Positions 1 through 6,251 of a stretch of DNA of 8,310 nt are shown here, in pieces. The notes below the pieces were generated by a model. The model was not told where the DNA came from, searched no databases, and saw only the letters and a list, made by a program, of their open reading frames with translations. The first letter of the stretch is position 1, and each line of letters starts with the position of its first letter. Both the position numbers and the translations under genes were made by a program. The stretch is taken from the NCBI GenBank assembly GCA_023266715.1, contig JAHFPK010000112.1, positions 1 to 8,310 of the forward strand, written 5' to 3'. The stretch comes from Hyphomicrobiales bacterium. GTDB lineage: Bacteria > Pseudomonadota > Alphaproteobacteria > Rhizobiales > Aestuariivirgaceae.

Positions 1-5
1 GTGGT

Positions 6-38
6 TTGGGACTGAAAAGGTTAGCGGTTCAGACCCAA
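6..38 (-). terminator. Possible terminator hairpin downstream of the secreted-protein gene
   Basis: An inverted repeat starts two bases beyond the minus-strand stop codon. Arm 6-16 (TTGGGACTGAA) pairs with 28-38 (TTCAGACCCAA) over two 5-bp blocks separated by one A/A mismatch (11 against 33), with an 11-nt loop. Its position directly after the minus-strand gene suggests transcription termination or 3'-end protection. There is no T-tract on the minus strand after the stem (it continues ACCAC to the window edge), so it is not a textbook intrinsic terminator. Confidence 0.35.
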
Positions 39-39
39 C

Positions 40-663
40 TCAATAGATAGAGTAAGCAATGAGGTCATCAAGTGCGGCCTTTGTTTCATCGCTTACAGGG
101 GTCTTATTGGCCGCAGCCTCAAGTGTAGCTGCCGCCTCGGCATCTGCCGCAACTGCGTCCTGCCAAGCCGTATAGGCTGCTTCAAGTGTCGCCACCTGTT
201 CAGCCGTGAGCCCGGCATCGATGACTGCCTGGTCATACGCTGCTTGCAGGGTCGCATTGGTTGGATCGGCCTGCAGGGCTTCGTAGGCACCTATGACGGC
301 TGCCGGGGCGCTGCCCTCAAATGCCGTCTGCAATGCTGCTGCATCGGTTAGCGCTGCAGTCTGGCTTGCCAGGTAATAGGCCTTGATCTTGCCAATTCGA
401 GAGGTGGCGAACGCGTTCGCAAAAGCTTGTGGCGCCGCATGACCAGCATTGAGCGCCCCGAGATTGCTTGCAGTCTGCCCCTGACTGTTCGCATTCGCAT
501 TGGCGCTTTGGGCAGAAGCATTGCCGTTTCCGTTGTTGCCCAAATTCTTGGCGAACGCCTGGCCGTAAGATGTTGATCCATTGCCGCTAACAAGGTTAGG
601 GCAAACTAATAGTGCGGCCGCAAGTGCAGCGGTGAAAAACAGCGAAACTGGCTTGATAGGCAT
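40..663 (-). CDS. Small exported Ala/Asn-rich protein of unknown function
   Basis: No function is recognised. The 207-aa product begins MPIKPV and continues into a hydrophobic stretch (about residues 7-20), which reads as a Sec signal peptide. Cleavage is probably near residues 24-28. Cys21 lacks a proper lipobox (LLV precedes it), so a lipoprotein is less likely. Residues about 40-63 are low-complexity Asn/Gly/Ala/Ser/Gln. Residues about 67-96 carry the block NLGALNAGHA...SRIGKIKAY, which I recall from several secreted hypothetical proteins of Hyphomicrobiales; this is memory, not a search. The rest is Ala-rich and probably helical, with a recurring TL(Q/E)AAY/A unit at about 138, 159 and 180. 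Start choice: ATG at 663 has GGTGAT upstream at a spacing of 5 nt. An in-frame GTG at 672 would add three residues (MIR) but leaves only 3 nt after its AAAGAG. The gene is divergent from the hyf-like operon and nothing ties it functionally to that operon. Confidence 0.75.
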   Translation of the reverse strand: MPIKPVSLFFTAALAAALLVCPNLVSGNGSTSYGQAFAKNLGNNGNGNASAQSANANANSQGQTASNLGALNAGHAAPQAFANAFATSRIGKIKAYYLASQTAALTDAAALQTAFEGSAPAAVIGAYEALQADPTNATLQAAYDQAVIDAGLTAEQVATLEAAYTAWQDAVAADAEAAATLEAAANKTPVSDETKAALDDLIAYSIY

Positions 664-678
664 CCGAATCACCCACTC

Positions 679-693
679 TTTGATTGGATCAAA
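679..693. promoter_or_regulatory. Inverted repeat TTTGAT-N3-ATCAAA upstream of the secreted-protein gene
   Basis: A perfect 6-bp dyad (TTTGAT at 679-684, ATCAAA at 688-693) has a 3-nt centre and lies 15 bases upstream of the chosen ATG (663). It resembles an FNR/FixK box (TTGAT-N4-ATCAA) but the centre is one base too short, so that assignment is not supported as it stands. It could be an operator for another regulator, or a small hairpin in the 5' leader that overlaps the AAAGAG sequence. Its effect is inferred only. Confidence 0.3.
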
Positions 694-713
694 TAATCAT
701 ATGCTGATGGAAC

Positions 714-735
714 TTACAATTGCGTTACAATTGCG
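714..735. repeat. Perfect 11-bp tandem repeat (TTACAATTGCG x2)
   Basis: TTACAATTGCG occurs at 714-724 and again immediately at 725-735 with no mismatch. The 11-bp period is close to one helical turn, and each unit contains the palindrome CAATTG, so two protein dimers could bind the same face of the DNA. The repeat lies between the divergent secreted-protein gene and the XRE-led operon. It could serve as an operator for either direction. Which regulator binds it, if any, cannot be told from sequence. Confidence 0.5.
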
Positions 736-762
736 GCCAGATGGAAAAGCAGTCGAGACAAA

Positions 763-782
763 CCCGGCAGTTTCCTGCCGGG
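763..782. repeat. Perfect 8-bp GC-rich hairpin in the divergent intergenic region
   Basis: CCCGGCAG (763-770), loop TTTC, then CTGCCGGG (775-782) form a perfect stem. This is the size of an intrinsic terminator. On the minus strand it is followed by TTTGTCTC, a weak T-rich run, and on the plus strand by CTCTCGCG. It lies between two divergent genes, where no terminator is needed for either. It may insulate the two promoters, end an unseen short transcript, or lie in the leader of a transcript starting further out. Confidence 0.45.
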
Positions 783-850
783 CTCTCGCGAATCAAAAAT
801 ACACACGACAACTGTCAACTTAAACACACGTTCTATCGGTGAGTTTACAC

Positions 851-878
851 TTGAAAAACATCAGTATCGATGTATAAC
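851..878 (+). promoter_or_regulatory. Putative sigma70-type promoter of the xre-hyf operon
   Basis: TTGAAA (851-856) and TATAAC (873-878) are separated by 16 bp and read as -35 and -10 boxes. Transcription would start near 885, giving a leader of about 25 nt before the XRE start codon at 910. The spacer contains a short dyad, ACATC (858-862) and GATGT (869-873), which could be an operator. A GATTC site (888-892) falls next to the predicted start point. This is the best plus-strand promoter I can see upstream of the operon. Confidence 0.5.
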
Positions 879-909
879 ACATGCATAGATTCTGCAAAGC
901 TGCGCTCCA

Positions 910-1164
910 ATGATTACAGCACCGCAATTGCGCGCCGCCCGTGCTTTGCTTGGCATCGACCAGCAAAAATTGGCGGATTTGGCCGATGTGTCGCTACCGA
1001 CCATCCAGCGCATGGAAGCAAGCCCTGACAATGTGCGGGGCGTCGTTTCAAGCCTCATGAAAGTCCTTGAGGCGCTCGACAAGGCTGGCCTCGAAATAAT
1101 TGGTGACGGCGTTGCAAGCAGCGGCGGCGGTCGGGGTGTCCGTTTCAAGGAGTCATCCAAATGA
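910..1164 (+). CDS. XRE-family helix-turn-helix regulator, first gene of the operon
   Basis: This 84-aa protein has a Cro/C1-type HTH. Residues 5-15 (PQLRAARALLG) are the usual first helix, Q18-A25 with S28-S38 (SLPTIQRMEAS) form the turn and recognition helix, and a final strand-like segment (LEIIGDGV) leads into a glycine-rich tail ending GVRF. The length and tail match the short single-domain XRE proteins common in Hyphomicrobiales. It probably binds DNA as a dimer and may control its own operon. The ATG at 910 is the only standard start before an in-frame TAG at 886-888; its Shine-Dalgarno is weak. The stop codon overlaps the hyfB start (ATGA at 1161-1164), so regulator and complex are translationally coupled. 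Its ligand or signal is unknown, and whether it represses or activates is not visible. Confidence 0.85.
   Translation: MITAPQLRAARALLGIDQQKLADLADVSLPTIQRMEASPDNVRGVVSSLMKVLEALDKAGLEIIGDGVASSGGGRGVRFKESSK
1147..1152 (+). promoter_or_regulatory. Strong ribosome binding site for hyfB inside xre
   Basis: AAGGAG lies 8 nt upstream of the hyfB ATG (1161), within the last codons of the XRE gene. It is the strongest Shine-Dalgarno in the window and fixes the hyfB start. It suggests the complex is translated more efficiently than the regulator, whose own site is weak. Confidence 0.8.
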
Positions 1165-3197
1165 CCGGCGTGGATTTTTCCGCAGCTCCGCAGCTTGCGG
1201 GGCTGCTCGCGGCGATCCTGCTCTATGGAGTAGCTGCGGGTTTTGCCGCCATCTTCCATCGGCGCCGGGGAGCGCTCGCGACGGTTTATCCTGTCTGCAT
1301 CGCGGCAGCGGCTATGGCCGCAGTTGCCGATCTCGCCGAACTGATTGCCGATACGAGCACTGGATTCAGGCTGCCCCTCGGGCTGCCGATCATTGGCTTA
1401 TACGTGAGGCTCGATGCCTTGTCGGCCTTCTTCGGCCTGATTGTAAATGTTGGCGTGCTGACCGCCGCCATTTACGGCGTGGGTCTCGACCGCAATCGCG
1501 ATCTGACCGCAAGGGTCGAACCGTTTTTCCCGGCTTTCGCTGTGGCGATGAACCTGGTTCTCCTCGCAGGCGATGCCTTCGGTTTTCTGTTTTCCTGGGA
1601 ATTGATGTCGCTCACCTCATGGGTCCTCGTCGTTTCGCGCCATAAGGATGCCGACAGCCGTCATGCGGGTCATGTCTATCTGGTGATGGCAGCGATTGGC
1701 ACGGCCTCGCTCCTGTTCGCCTTCGGCGGACTTGCGGGAGCTGCCGGCAATTACGCTTTCGATGCGATCCGCGCCGCGCCGCCCGGTCCAATTGTCTCAG
1801 GGCTCGTTCTCGCCGGCACCATTTTCGGAGCCGGATCGAAGGCTGGTATCGCGCCATTGCACGCCTGGTTGCCGCTGGCCCATCCGGCAGCCCCCAGCCA
1901 TGTCTCTGCCCTGATGAGCGGCGTCATGACCAAGGTTGCGATTTATGGCCTCATCCGCATCGTCTTTGATCTCCTGGGAACCCCCGTCTGGTGGTGGGCC
2001 CTGCCATTCCTGCTGTTGGGCGCCGTCACTGCGGTGCTCGGTCTGCTCTACGCCGTGCTTGATGGCGACCTGAAGCGCGTTCTTGCCTATTCGACGGTGG
2101 AGAACATCGGCATTATCTTCGTGGGCCTTGGACTGGCGCTTGCCTTCAAAGCATCCGGACTTGCCGCTGCTGCTGCGGTGGCGATGGCGGCCACGCTCCT
2201 TCACTGTCTCAACCACTCGTGGTTCAAGTCACTGCTCTTCCTCGGTGCTGGCGCCGTGCTGCACGCCACCGGACGGCGTGATTTCGGCGGGCTCGGCGGC
2301 CTGATCCACCGCATGCCGGTTACCGCTGCCCTGTGGCTGGTTGGCGCCATGTCGATCTCGGCCCTGCCGCCCTTCAACGGCTTCGTCTCCGAATGGCTGC
2401 TGTTTCAGGCGGTGCTTGCGGGACCGGCATTTCCCGAGCCCGTGTTGCGCTTCATGTCGCCTGCGGTGGGTGCCATGCTGGCCCTGGCTGCTGCCCTTGC
2501 CGCAGCCTGTTTTGTGCGAGCCTTCGGCATTGTGTATCTCGGCCGTCCGCGCAGTTCAGCTGCCGCCGAAGCCCATGAAACAGCAAGACCGCAGCAGGTC
2601 GCAATGGCCCTGCTTGCAGGCCTGTGCCTGCTTGGCGGACTATTTGGTGGTGTCACGGTATCGGCAATCCAGCCCCTGCTTCAAATGCTGGCCGGAGCAC
2701 CTCTGCCAGCCGCAGGCACTGGCCCAACCCCATTCTCGCTGATAGCCTTCGATGCGGCGCGCAGCATCTACGATGCGCCGACGATTGCACTTTTCCTGCT
2801 CATCTCCGGCACACTGACAGCGCTGCTGGTGCATCGCATTTCAAGTCGTCGCACCAGGCTTGGCCCAGCATGGGATTGCGGATTCCCAGAGCCTTCGCCG
2901 CTCACTCAATATAGCGCCTCAAGCTTCTCACAACCTTTGCGGCGGGTTTACGGCACGACTTTATTTGGCGCTTCCGAAATCATCGACATGCCGCAACCCG
3001 GCGACAGCCGCCCTGCGCGCCTCACCGTGCGGCTGCAGGATTATCTGTGGGAGCTGCTCTATGCAGCGCCAGCGGCTGCGGTCATCGGCCTGTCTGAGCG
3101 GTTGAACACGTTGCAATTCCTGACCATCCGGCGGTACCTCATGCTCGTGTTCAGCGCCCTCATCGTGCTGCTTCTCATTGCGGCGGTGTGGTTCTGA
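1161..3197 (+). CDS. hyfB: Hydrogenase-4-type subunit B, NuoL/M/N-like ion-translocating subunit
   Basis: This 678-aa polytopic membrane protein of the proton-conducting antiporter-like family resembles HyfB/HycC. Polar residues of the two half-channels are visible: Glu147 (FSWELMSLTSW), Lys227 in the signature GSKAGIAPLHAWLP, Lys258 (SGVMTKVAIYG), Lys356 (HSWFKSLLFLGAG) and Glu411 (FVSEWLLFQ). DLKRVLAYSTVENIG (303-317) is the family's central motif. After the antiporter core comes a C-terminal extension with WDCGF (571-575) and TQYSASSFSQPLRRVYG (582-598), typical of HyfB/HycC rather than NuoL, then a last helix at about 658-677. It should form the distal part of the membrane arm and move H+ or Na+. 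The start ATG overlaps the xre stop and has a strong Shine-Dalgarno. The TGA shares one base with the hyfC ATG. All key residues are intact, so it appears functional. Confidence 0.9.
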   Translation: MTGVDFSAAPQLAGLLAAILLYGVAAGFAAIFHRRRGALATVYPVCIAAAAMAAVADLAELIADTSTGFRLPLGLPIIGLYVRLDALSAFFGLIVNVGVLTAAIYGVGLDRNRDLTARVEPFFPAFAVAMNLVLLAGDAFGFLFSWELMSLTSWVLVVSRHKDADSRHAGHVYLVMAAIGTASLLFAFGGLAGAAGNYAFDAIRAAPPGPIVSGLVLAGTIFGAGSKAGIAPLHAWLPLAHPAAPSHVSALMSGVMTKVAIYGLIRIVFDLLGTPVWWWALPFLLLGAVTAVLGLLYAVLDGDLKRVLAYSTVENIGIIFVGLGLALAFKASGLAAAAAVAMAATLLHCLNHSWFKSLLFLGAGAVLHATGRRDFGGLGGLIHRMPVTAALWLVGAMSISALPPFNGFVSEWLLFQAVLAGPAFPEPVLRFMSPAVGAMLALAAALAAACFVRAFGIVYLGRPRSSAAAEAHETARPQQVAMALLAGLCLLGGLFGGVTVSAIQPLLQMLAGAPLPAAGTGPTPFSLIAFDAARSIYDAPTIALFLLISGTLTALLVHRISSRRTRLGPAWDCGFPEPSPLTQYSASSFSQPLRRVYGTTLFGASEIIDMPQPGDSRPARLTVRLQDYLWELLYAAPAAAVIGLSERLNTLQFLTIRRYLMLVFSALIVLLLIAAVWF

Positions 3198-4162
3198 TGG
3201 GCGAAACACTCACACTTCTTTTCGGTCAGACGATCCAGATGTTTCTGGTGCTTCTGGTGGCACCTGCAATCACCGGCATCACGCGGCGCACCCGGGCCCG
3301 CTTCATGCGCAGGCAAGGTGCACCGGTCATCCAGCCCTACCGCGACCTGAGCAAGCTCGTGCGCAAGGAATCGGTCGTCGCCGAAAACGCTTCCTGGCTT
3401 TTCCGCTCGGCGCCCTACGCCATTCTGGCCTTCACCTGGGTGGCAGCCGCACTGGTTCCCACTTTCGCTTCCGGACTCATGTTCAACTGGGCGGCTGATG
3501 CCGTGGCGCTGGTTGCACTTCTGGGCGCAGCACGGGCGCTTCTTGCACTTGCCGGCATGGATGTGGGCACAAGCTTCGGCGGCATCGGTTCTTCGCGCGA
3601 AATGATGATCGCCACCTTGGCCGAACCCGCCATGCTGCTTGTGGTTCTGACGATGGCGCTGTCGGCGGGAACGACGCGCCTGCCTGAAGTCGCAGAATTC
3701 TTGATATCTGCGCCCGTTACAGTGCGCGTATCTCTGGGCCTCGCGCTGGTGGCGCTGGTCATAGTAGCGCTGGCTGAGAATGCCCGTATCCCGGTGGATA
3801 ATCCGGCGACACACCTTGAACTCACAATGGTGCACGAAGCCATGGTGCTGGAATATTCCGGACGTCACCTCGCCATGATCGAGGCGGCCGCCCAGTTGAA
3901 ACTGGTTCTCTACATTTCACTCATCGTTTGCCTTTTCCTGCCCTTTGGCATGGCACCGGCCGATGCCGGTTCCGGCGCATGGCTTACCGGCATCGCAGCC
4001 TATCTTGTGAAACTTGCGTTCGGTGCCGTGCTGCTTGGGGTTTGGGAAGTGAGCATAGCCAAGATGCGGGTGTTCCGTGTCGGCGAGTTCCTGGGCGGCG
4101 CCTTCGTCTTTGCCTTCCTCGCCATTCTCCTCGCCTTCCTGACGCGCGAGGTGCTCAAATGA
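3197..4162 (+). CDS. hyfC: Hydrogenase-4-type subunit C, NuoH-like membrane anchor
   Basis: This 321-aa protein of the NuoH/HycD/HyfC family joins the peripheral redox module to the membrane arm. Family motifs are clear: RRQGAPVIQPYRDLSKL (38-54), GSSREMMIATLAEPA (131-145, with Glu135 and Glu143) and AENARIPVDNPATHLELT (193-210), followed by HEAMVLEYSGRHLA (213-226). The acidic residues in these blocks correspond to those that link the quinone/active-site region to ion channels in complex I. About eight membrane helices are expected. The ATG at 3197 overlaps the hyfB stop (TGATG). An upstream in-frame GTG at 3188 is possible but would add only MVL, and the overlap favours the ATG. Length is normal for the family. 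Nothing appears broken. The stop overlaps hyfE (ATGA). Confidence 0.9.
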   Translation: MGETLTLLFGQTIQMFLVLLVAPAITGITRRTRARFMRRQGAPVIQPYRDLSKLVRKESVVAENASWLFRSAPYAILAFTWVAAALVPTFASGLMFNWAADAVALVALLGAARALLALAGMDVGTSFGGIGSSREMMIATLAEPAMLLVVLTMALSAGTTRLPEVAEFLISAPVTVRVSLGLALVALVIVALAENARIPVDNPATHLELTMVHEAMVLEYSGRHLAMIEAAAQLKLVLYISLIVCLFLPFGMAPADAGSGAWLTGIAAYLVKLAFGAVLLGVWEVSIAKMRVFRVGEFLGGAFVFAFLAILLAFLTREVLK

Positions 4163-4818
4163 ATCATGCCTATGATGTCTCGCATCTTCTTGCCGGCCTG
4201 ATGCTGGTTGCGAGTTTCGCGCTTCTCTATCAGGACCGCATCTTCGCCGTGCTGAACATCTTTGCCGCGCAGGCGATCCTGCTGGCGATGGCGGTAGGCT
4301 GGGAAGCCTGGACGCAGCAGCGTCCGCATCTTTTCATCACGGCAGCGTTGGCGCTGTGCCTCAAGGGCATCGTCATCCCGGTAGCGCTGCACAAGATGAT
4401 CGTTCGCCTCGGGGTGCACCGCGATGTCGAACAGGTGGTGGGCGTGGGCAAGACGCTGCTGCTCGGCCTGGCACTCACTTCGCTGTCGCTGATGCTGGTT
4501 CTCAAGATCACGGCAGCGGCGGAATCATTCACGCGTGAGGGTCTGGCATTGGCGCTCGCCATCATTCTTCTCGGGATGCTGATGATGATCACGCGCAGGA
4601 ATGCCGTCACCCAGATTGTCGGCTTCATGTCGCTGGAGAACGGCCTCATCCTTGCTGCCACGGGCGCGCGCGGCATGCCGCTCGTGGTCGAGGTCAGTGT
4701 CGCCTTCTCTGTGCTCATCGCCCTCTTCGTGTTTGCCGTATTTGTGTTCCGCATCCGTGAACGCTTTGACAGCGTCGATGTCGAGGCCCTCGAAAATGTC
4801 AGGGGCGATACTAAATGA
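4159..4818 (+). CDS. hyfE: Hydrogenase-4-type subunit E, NuoK-like membrane protein
   Basis: This 219-aa, very hydrophobic protein has about six to seven membrane helices and matches HyfE in size and position. The second half contains RRNAVTQIVGFMSLENGLIL (146-165) and GMPLVVEVSVAFSVLIALFV (172-191), which resemble the NuoK/MrpC pattern. Glu160 and Glu178 are in-membrane acids that could match the two functional NuoK glutamates; this equivalence is inferred from spacing. The C-terminal tail (about 199-219) is hydrophilic. The start ATG sits in an ATGA overlap with hyfC and has GAGGTG upstream at a spacing of 5 nt. Reading the frame further upstream would run through hyfC and is rejected. The 3' end overlaps hyfF. 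Confidence 0.87.
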   Translation: MNHAYDVSHLLAGLMLVASFALLYQDRIFAVLNIFAAQAILLAMAVGWEAWTQQRPHLFITAALALCLKGIVIPVALHKMIVRLGVHRDVEQVVGVGKTLLLGLALTSLSLMLVLKITAAAESFTREGLALALAIILLGMLMMITRRNAVTQIVGFMSLENGLILAATGARGMPLVVEVSVAFSVLIALFVFAVFVFRIRERFDSVDVEALENVRGDTK

Positions 4819-6251
4819 TGACATCCGTCGCATTGGTCATTGGCATTCCCTTTGTCTCGGCGACTGCCCTGGTACTGGTGCCGGGCTACCGGGCCTCGGC
4901 GGCTGGCAATGTTCTCGCCATGTTTGCCACATTCATCTCGGGAGTGTCGCTGCTTTTTGTCGACGCCGGAGCGAGTAGTTACTTTATCGTCGACGATATG
5001 AATATTCTCTTCATCATCCTGAACACGCTGGTTGGCTTTACCGCATCGGTGTTCAGTGCCAGCTATATCGGCCACGAGATCGAAACCGGCAAGCTCACGC
5101 CGCTCTTCGTGCGTTTCTATCATGCCATGTTCCTTGGCATGATGGGGTCGATGAACCTGGCGCTCACCGCCAACAACATTGGGCTGTTATGGGTCGGCCT
5201 GGAAATAGCAACCCTGATCACCGTCGTCATGGTCGGTATCTACCGCACGCCGTCGGCCATCGAAGCGGCGTGGAAATATTTCATCCTTGGCAGCGTCGGC
5301 ATTTCGCTCGCCTTCTTCGGAACCATCCTCATTTATCTCGCCGGCCAGAAAGCCCTTGGCGAAGGCGCATCCGCAATGACCTGGAGCCTGCTGCAGGCCG
5401 CCGCCCCGCAACTCGATGCTTCATTGCTCAATCTTGCCTTCATCTTTCTACTCATCGGTTATGGCACCAAAGTGGGCTTGGCCCCCCTTCACGCCTGGTT
5501 GCCCGACGCCCATGCCGAGGGCCCGACACCAATTTCGGCCGTTCTCTCCGGGCTGCTGCTCAATGTGGCGCTCTATGCGCTGCTGCGTTTCAAGATGATC
5601 GTCTCCGCCCATCCGGAGGCCATTGATCCCGGCCCCGTCATGATCGTCATGGGTTTGATCTCGCTGATCTTCGCCGCTTTCATGCTGTACCAGCGGCGCG
5701 ATATCAAACGGCTGTTTGCCTATTCCTCCATTGAGCACATGGGACTCATCACGTTTGCTTTTGGCATGGGTGGGCCCTTGGCCAATTTCGCGGGGCTCCT
5801 GCACATGGCGATGCACAGCCTGACCAAATCGGCGATCTTCTTTGCGGTAGGCCACGTGGCCCAGGCCAAGGATACCCAGCGCATCGCCGGAATCCGGGGG
5901 CTGAGCGTGACCCATCCCGGCCTTGCAATCGGCCTGGCAGCGGGGGTCTTTGCGATCTCCGGGCTGCCGCCATTCGGCGTGTTCATGAGCGAGTTCCTGA
6001 TCCTCACTACCACTTTTGCCCGCGCACCCTGGCTTGCGGTACTTCCGGCCTTCGGCCTGTTGGTGGCCTTCGGTGCGCTGCTGTGGCGCCTGCAGGACCT
6101 GCTGTTTGGTGAACCAACCGAACCTGCACACAAGGTCCGCGCCTCCTCTGTCCCTCTTATGATCCACCTTGGCTTGGTTCTCATTGCGGGTATCTATTTG
6201 CCGCCGATCCTGGTGGGCTGGTTCGAACGCGCCGCGGAGATGCTCAAATGA
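4815..6251 (+). CDS. hyfF: Hydrogenase-4-type subunit F, second NuoL/M/N-like ion-translocating subunit
   Basis: This 478-aa antiporter-like subunit is shorter than HyfB and lacks the HyfB C-terminal extension. It carries Glu130 (LLWVGLEIATL), Lys219 in YGTKVGLAPLHAWLPDAHAE (216-235), RRDIKRLFAYSSIEHMG (294-310), Lys338 (MHSLTKSAIFFAVGH) and Glu393 (FMSEFLIL). The helix that holds Lys258 in HyfB reads LSGLLLNVALYALLR here, so Asn250 replaces the lysine; from memory this is usual in HyfF proteins. With HyfB it gives two candidate ion channels in the complex. The start is either ATG 4815 (ATGA overlap with hyfE, AGGGG 9 nt upstream) or the adjacent ATG 4818. The stop overlaps hyfG. Confidence 0.9.
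   Translation: MMTSVALVIGIPFVSATALVLVPGYRASAAGNVLAMFATFISGVSLLFVDAGASSYFIVDDMNILFIILNTLVGFTASVFSASYIGHEIETGKLTPLFVRFYHAMFLGMMGSMNLALTANNIGLLWVGLEIATLITVVMVGIYRTPSAIEAAWKYFILGSVGISLAFFGTILIYLAGQKALGEGASAMTWSLLQAAAPQLDASLLNLAFIFLLIGYGTKVGLAPLHAWLPDAHAEGPTPISAVLSGLLLNVALYALLRFKMIVSAHPEAIDPGPVMIVMGLISLIFAAFMLYQRRDIKRLFAYSSIEHMGLITFAFGMGGPLANFAGLLHMAMHSLTKSAIFFAVGHVAQAKDTQRIAGIRGLSVTHPGLAIGLAAGVFAISGLPPFGVFMSEFLILTTTFARAPWLAVLPAFGLLVAFGALLWRLQDLLFGEPTEPAHKVRASSVPLMIHLGLVLIAGIYLPPILVGWFERAAEMLK

Noticed and set aside
679..693. Calling the TTTGAT-N3-ATCAAA dyad a true FNR/FixK box
   Set aside because: The spacing between TTGA and TCAA is 5 nt, not the required 6, so only a generic inverted repeat is annotated.
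581..823. 80-aa plus-strand open frame over the start of the secreted-protein gene
   Set aside because: Overlaps the signal-peptide region of the minus-strand gene and shows no domain and no clear ribosome binding site.
861..1259. 132-aa minus-strand open frame over xre
   Set aside because: Antisense to the HTH gene, which has the better protein signature and a promoter.
1100..1645. 181-aa plus-strand open frame across the xre end and hyfB start
   Set aside because: Out of frame with hyfB, Arg/Cys-rich, and competes with a gene that has a strong Shine-Dalgarno and clear family motifs.
3059..3868. 269-aa minus-strand open frame opposite the end of hyfB and hyfC
   Set aside because: It lies wholly antisense to two well-supported genes. 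Its translation is rich in His, Arg and Gln with no recognisable domain, as expected for a shadow frame in GC-rich DNA.
4230..5123. 297-aa minus-strand open frame opposite hyfE and hyfF
   Set aside because: Antisense to two conserved membrane-protein genes, with no motif, no operon partner and Arg/Ser-rich composition.
5448..6167. 239-aa minus-strand open frame opposite hyfF
   Set aside because: Shadow of hyfF, rich in charged residues with no signature.
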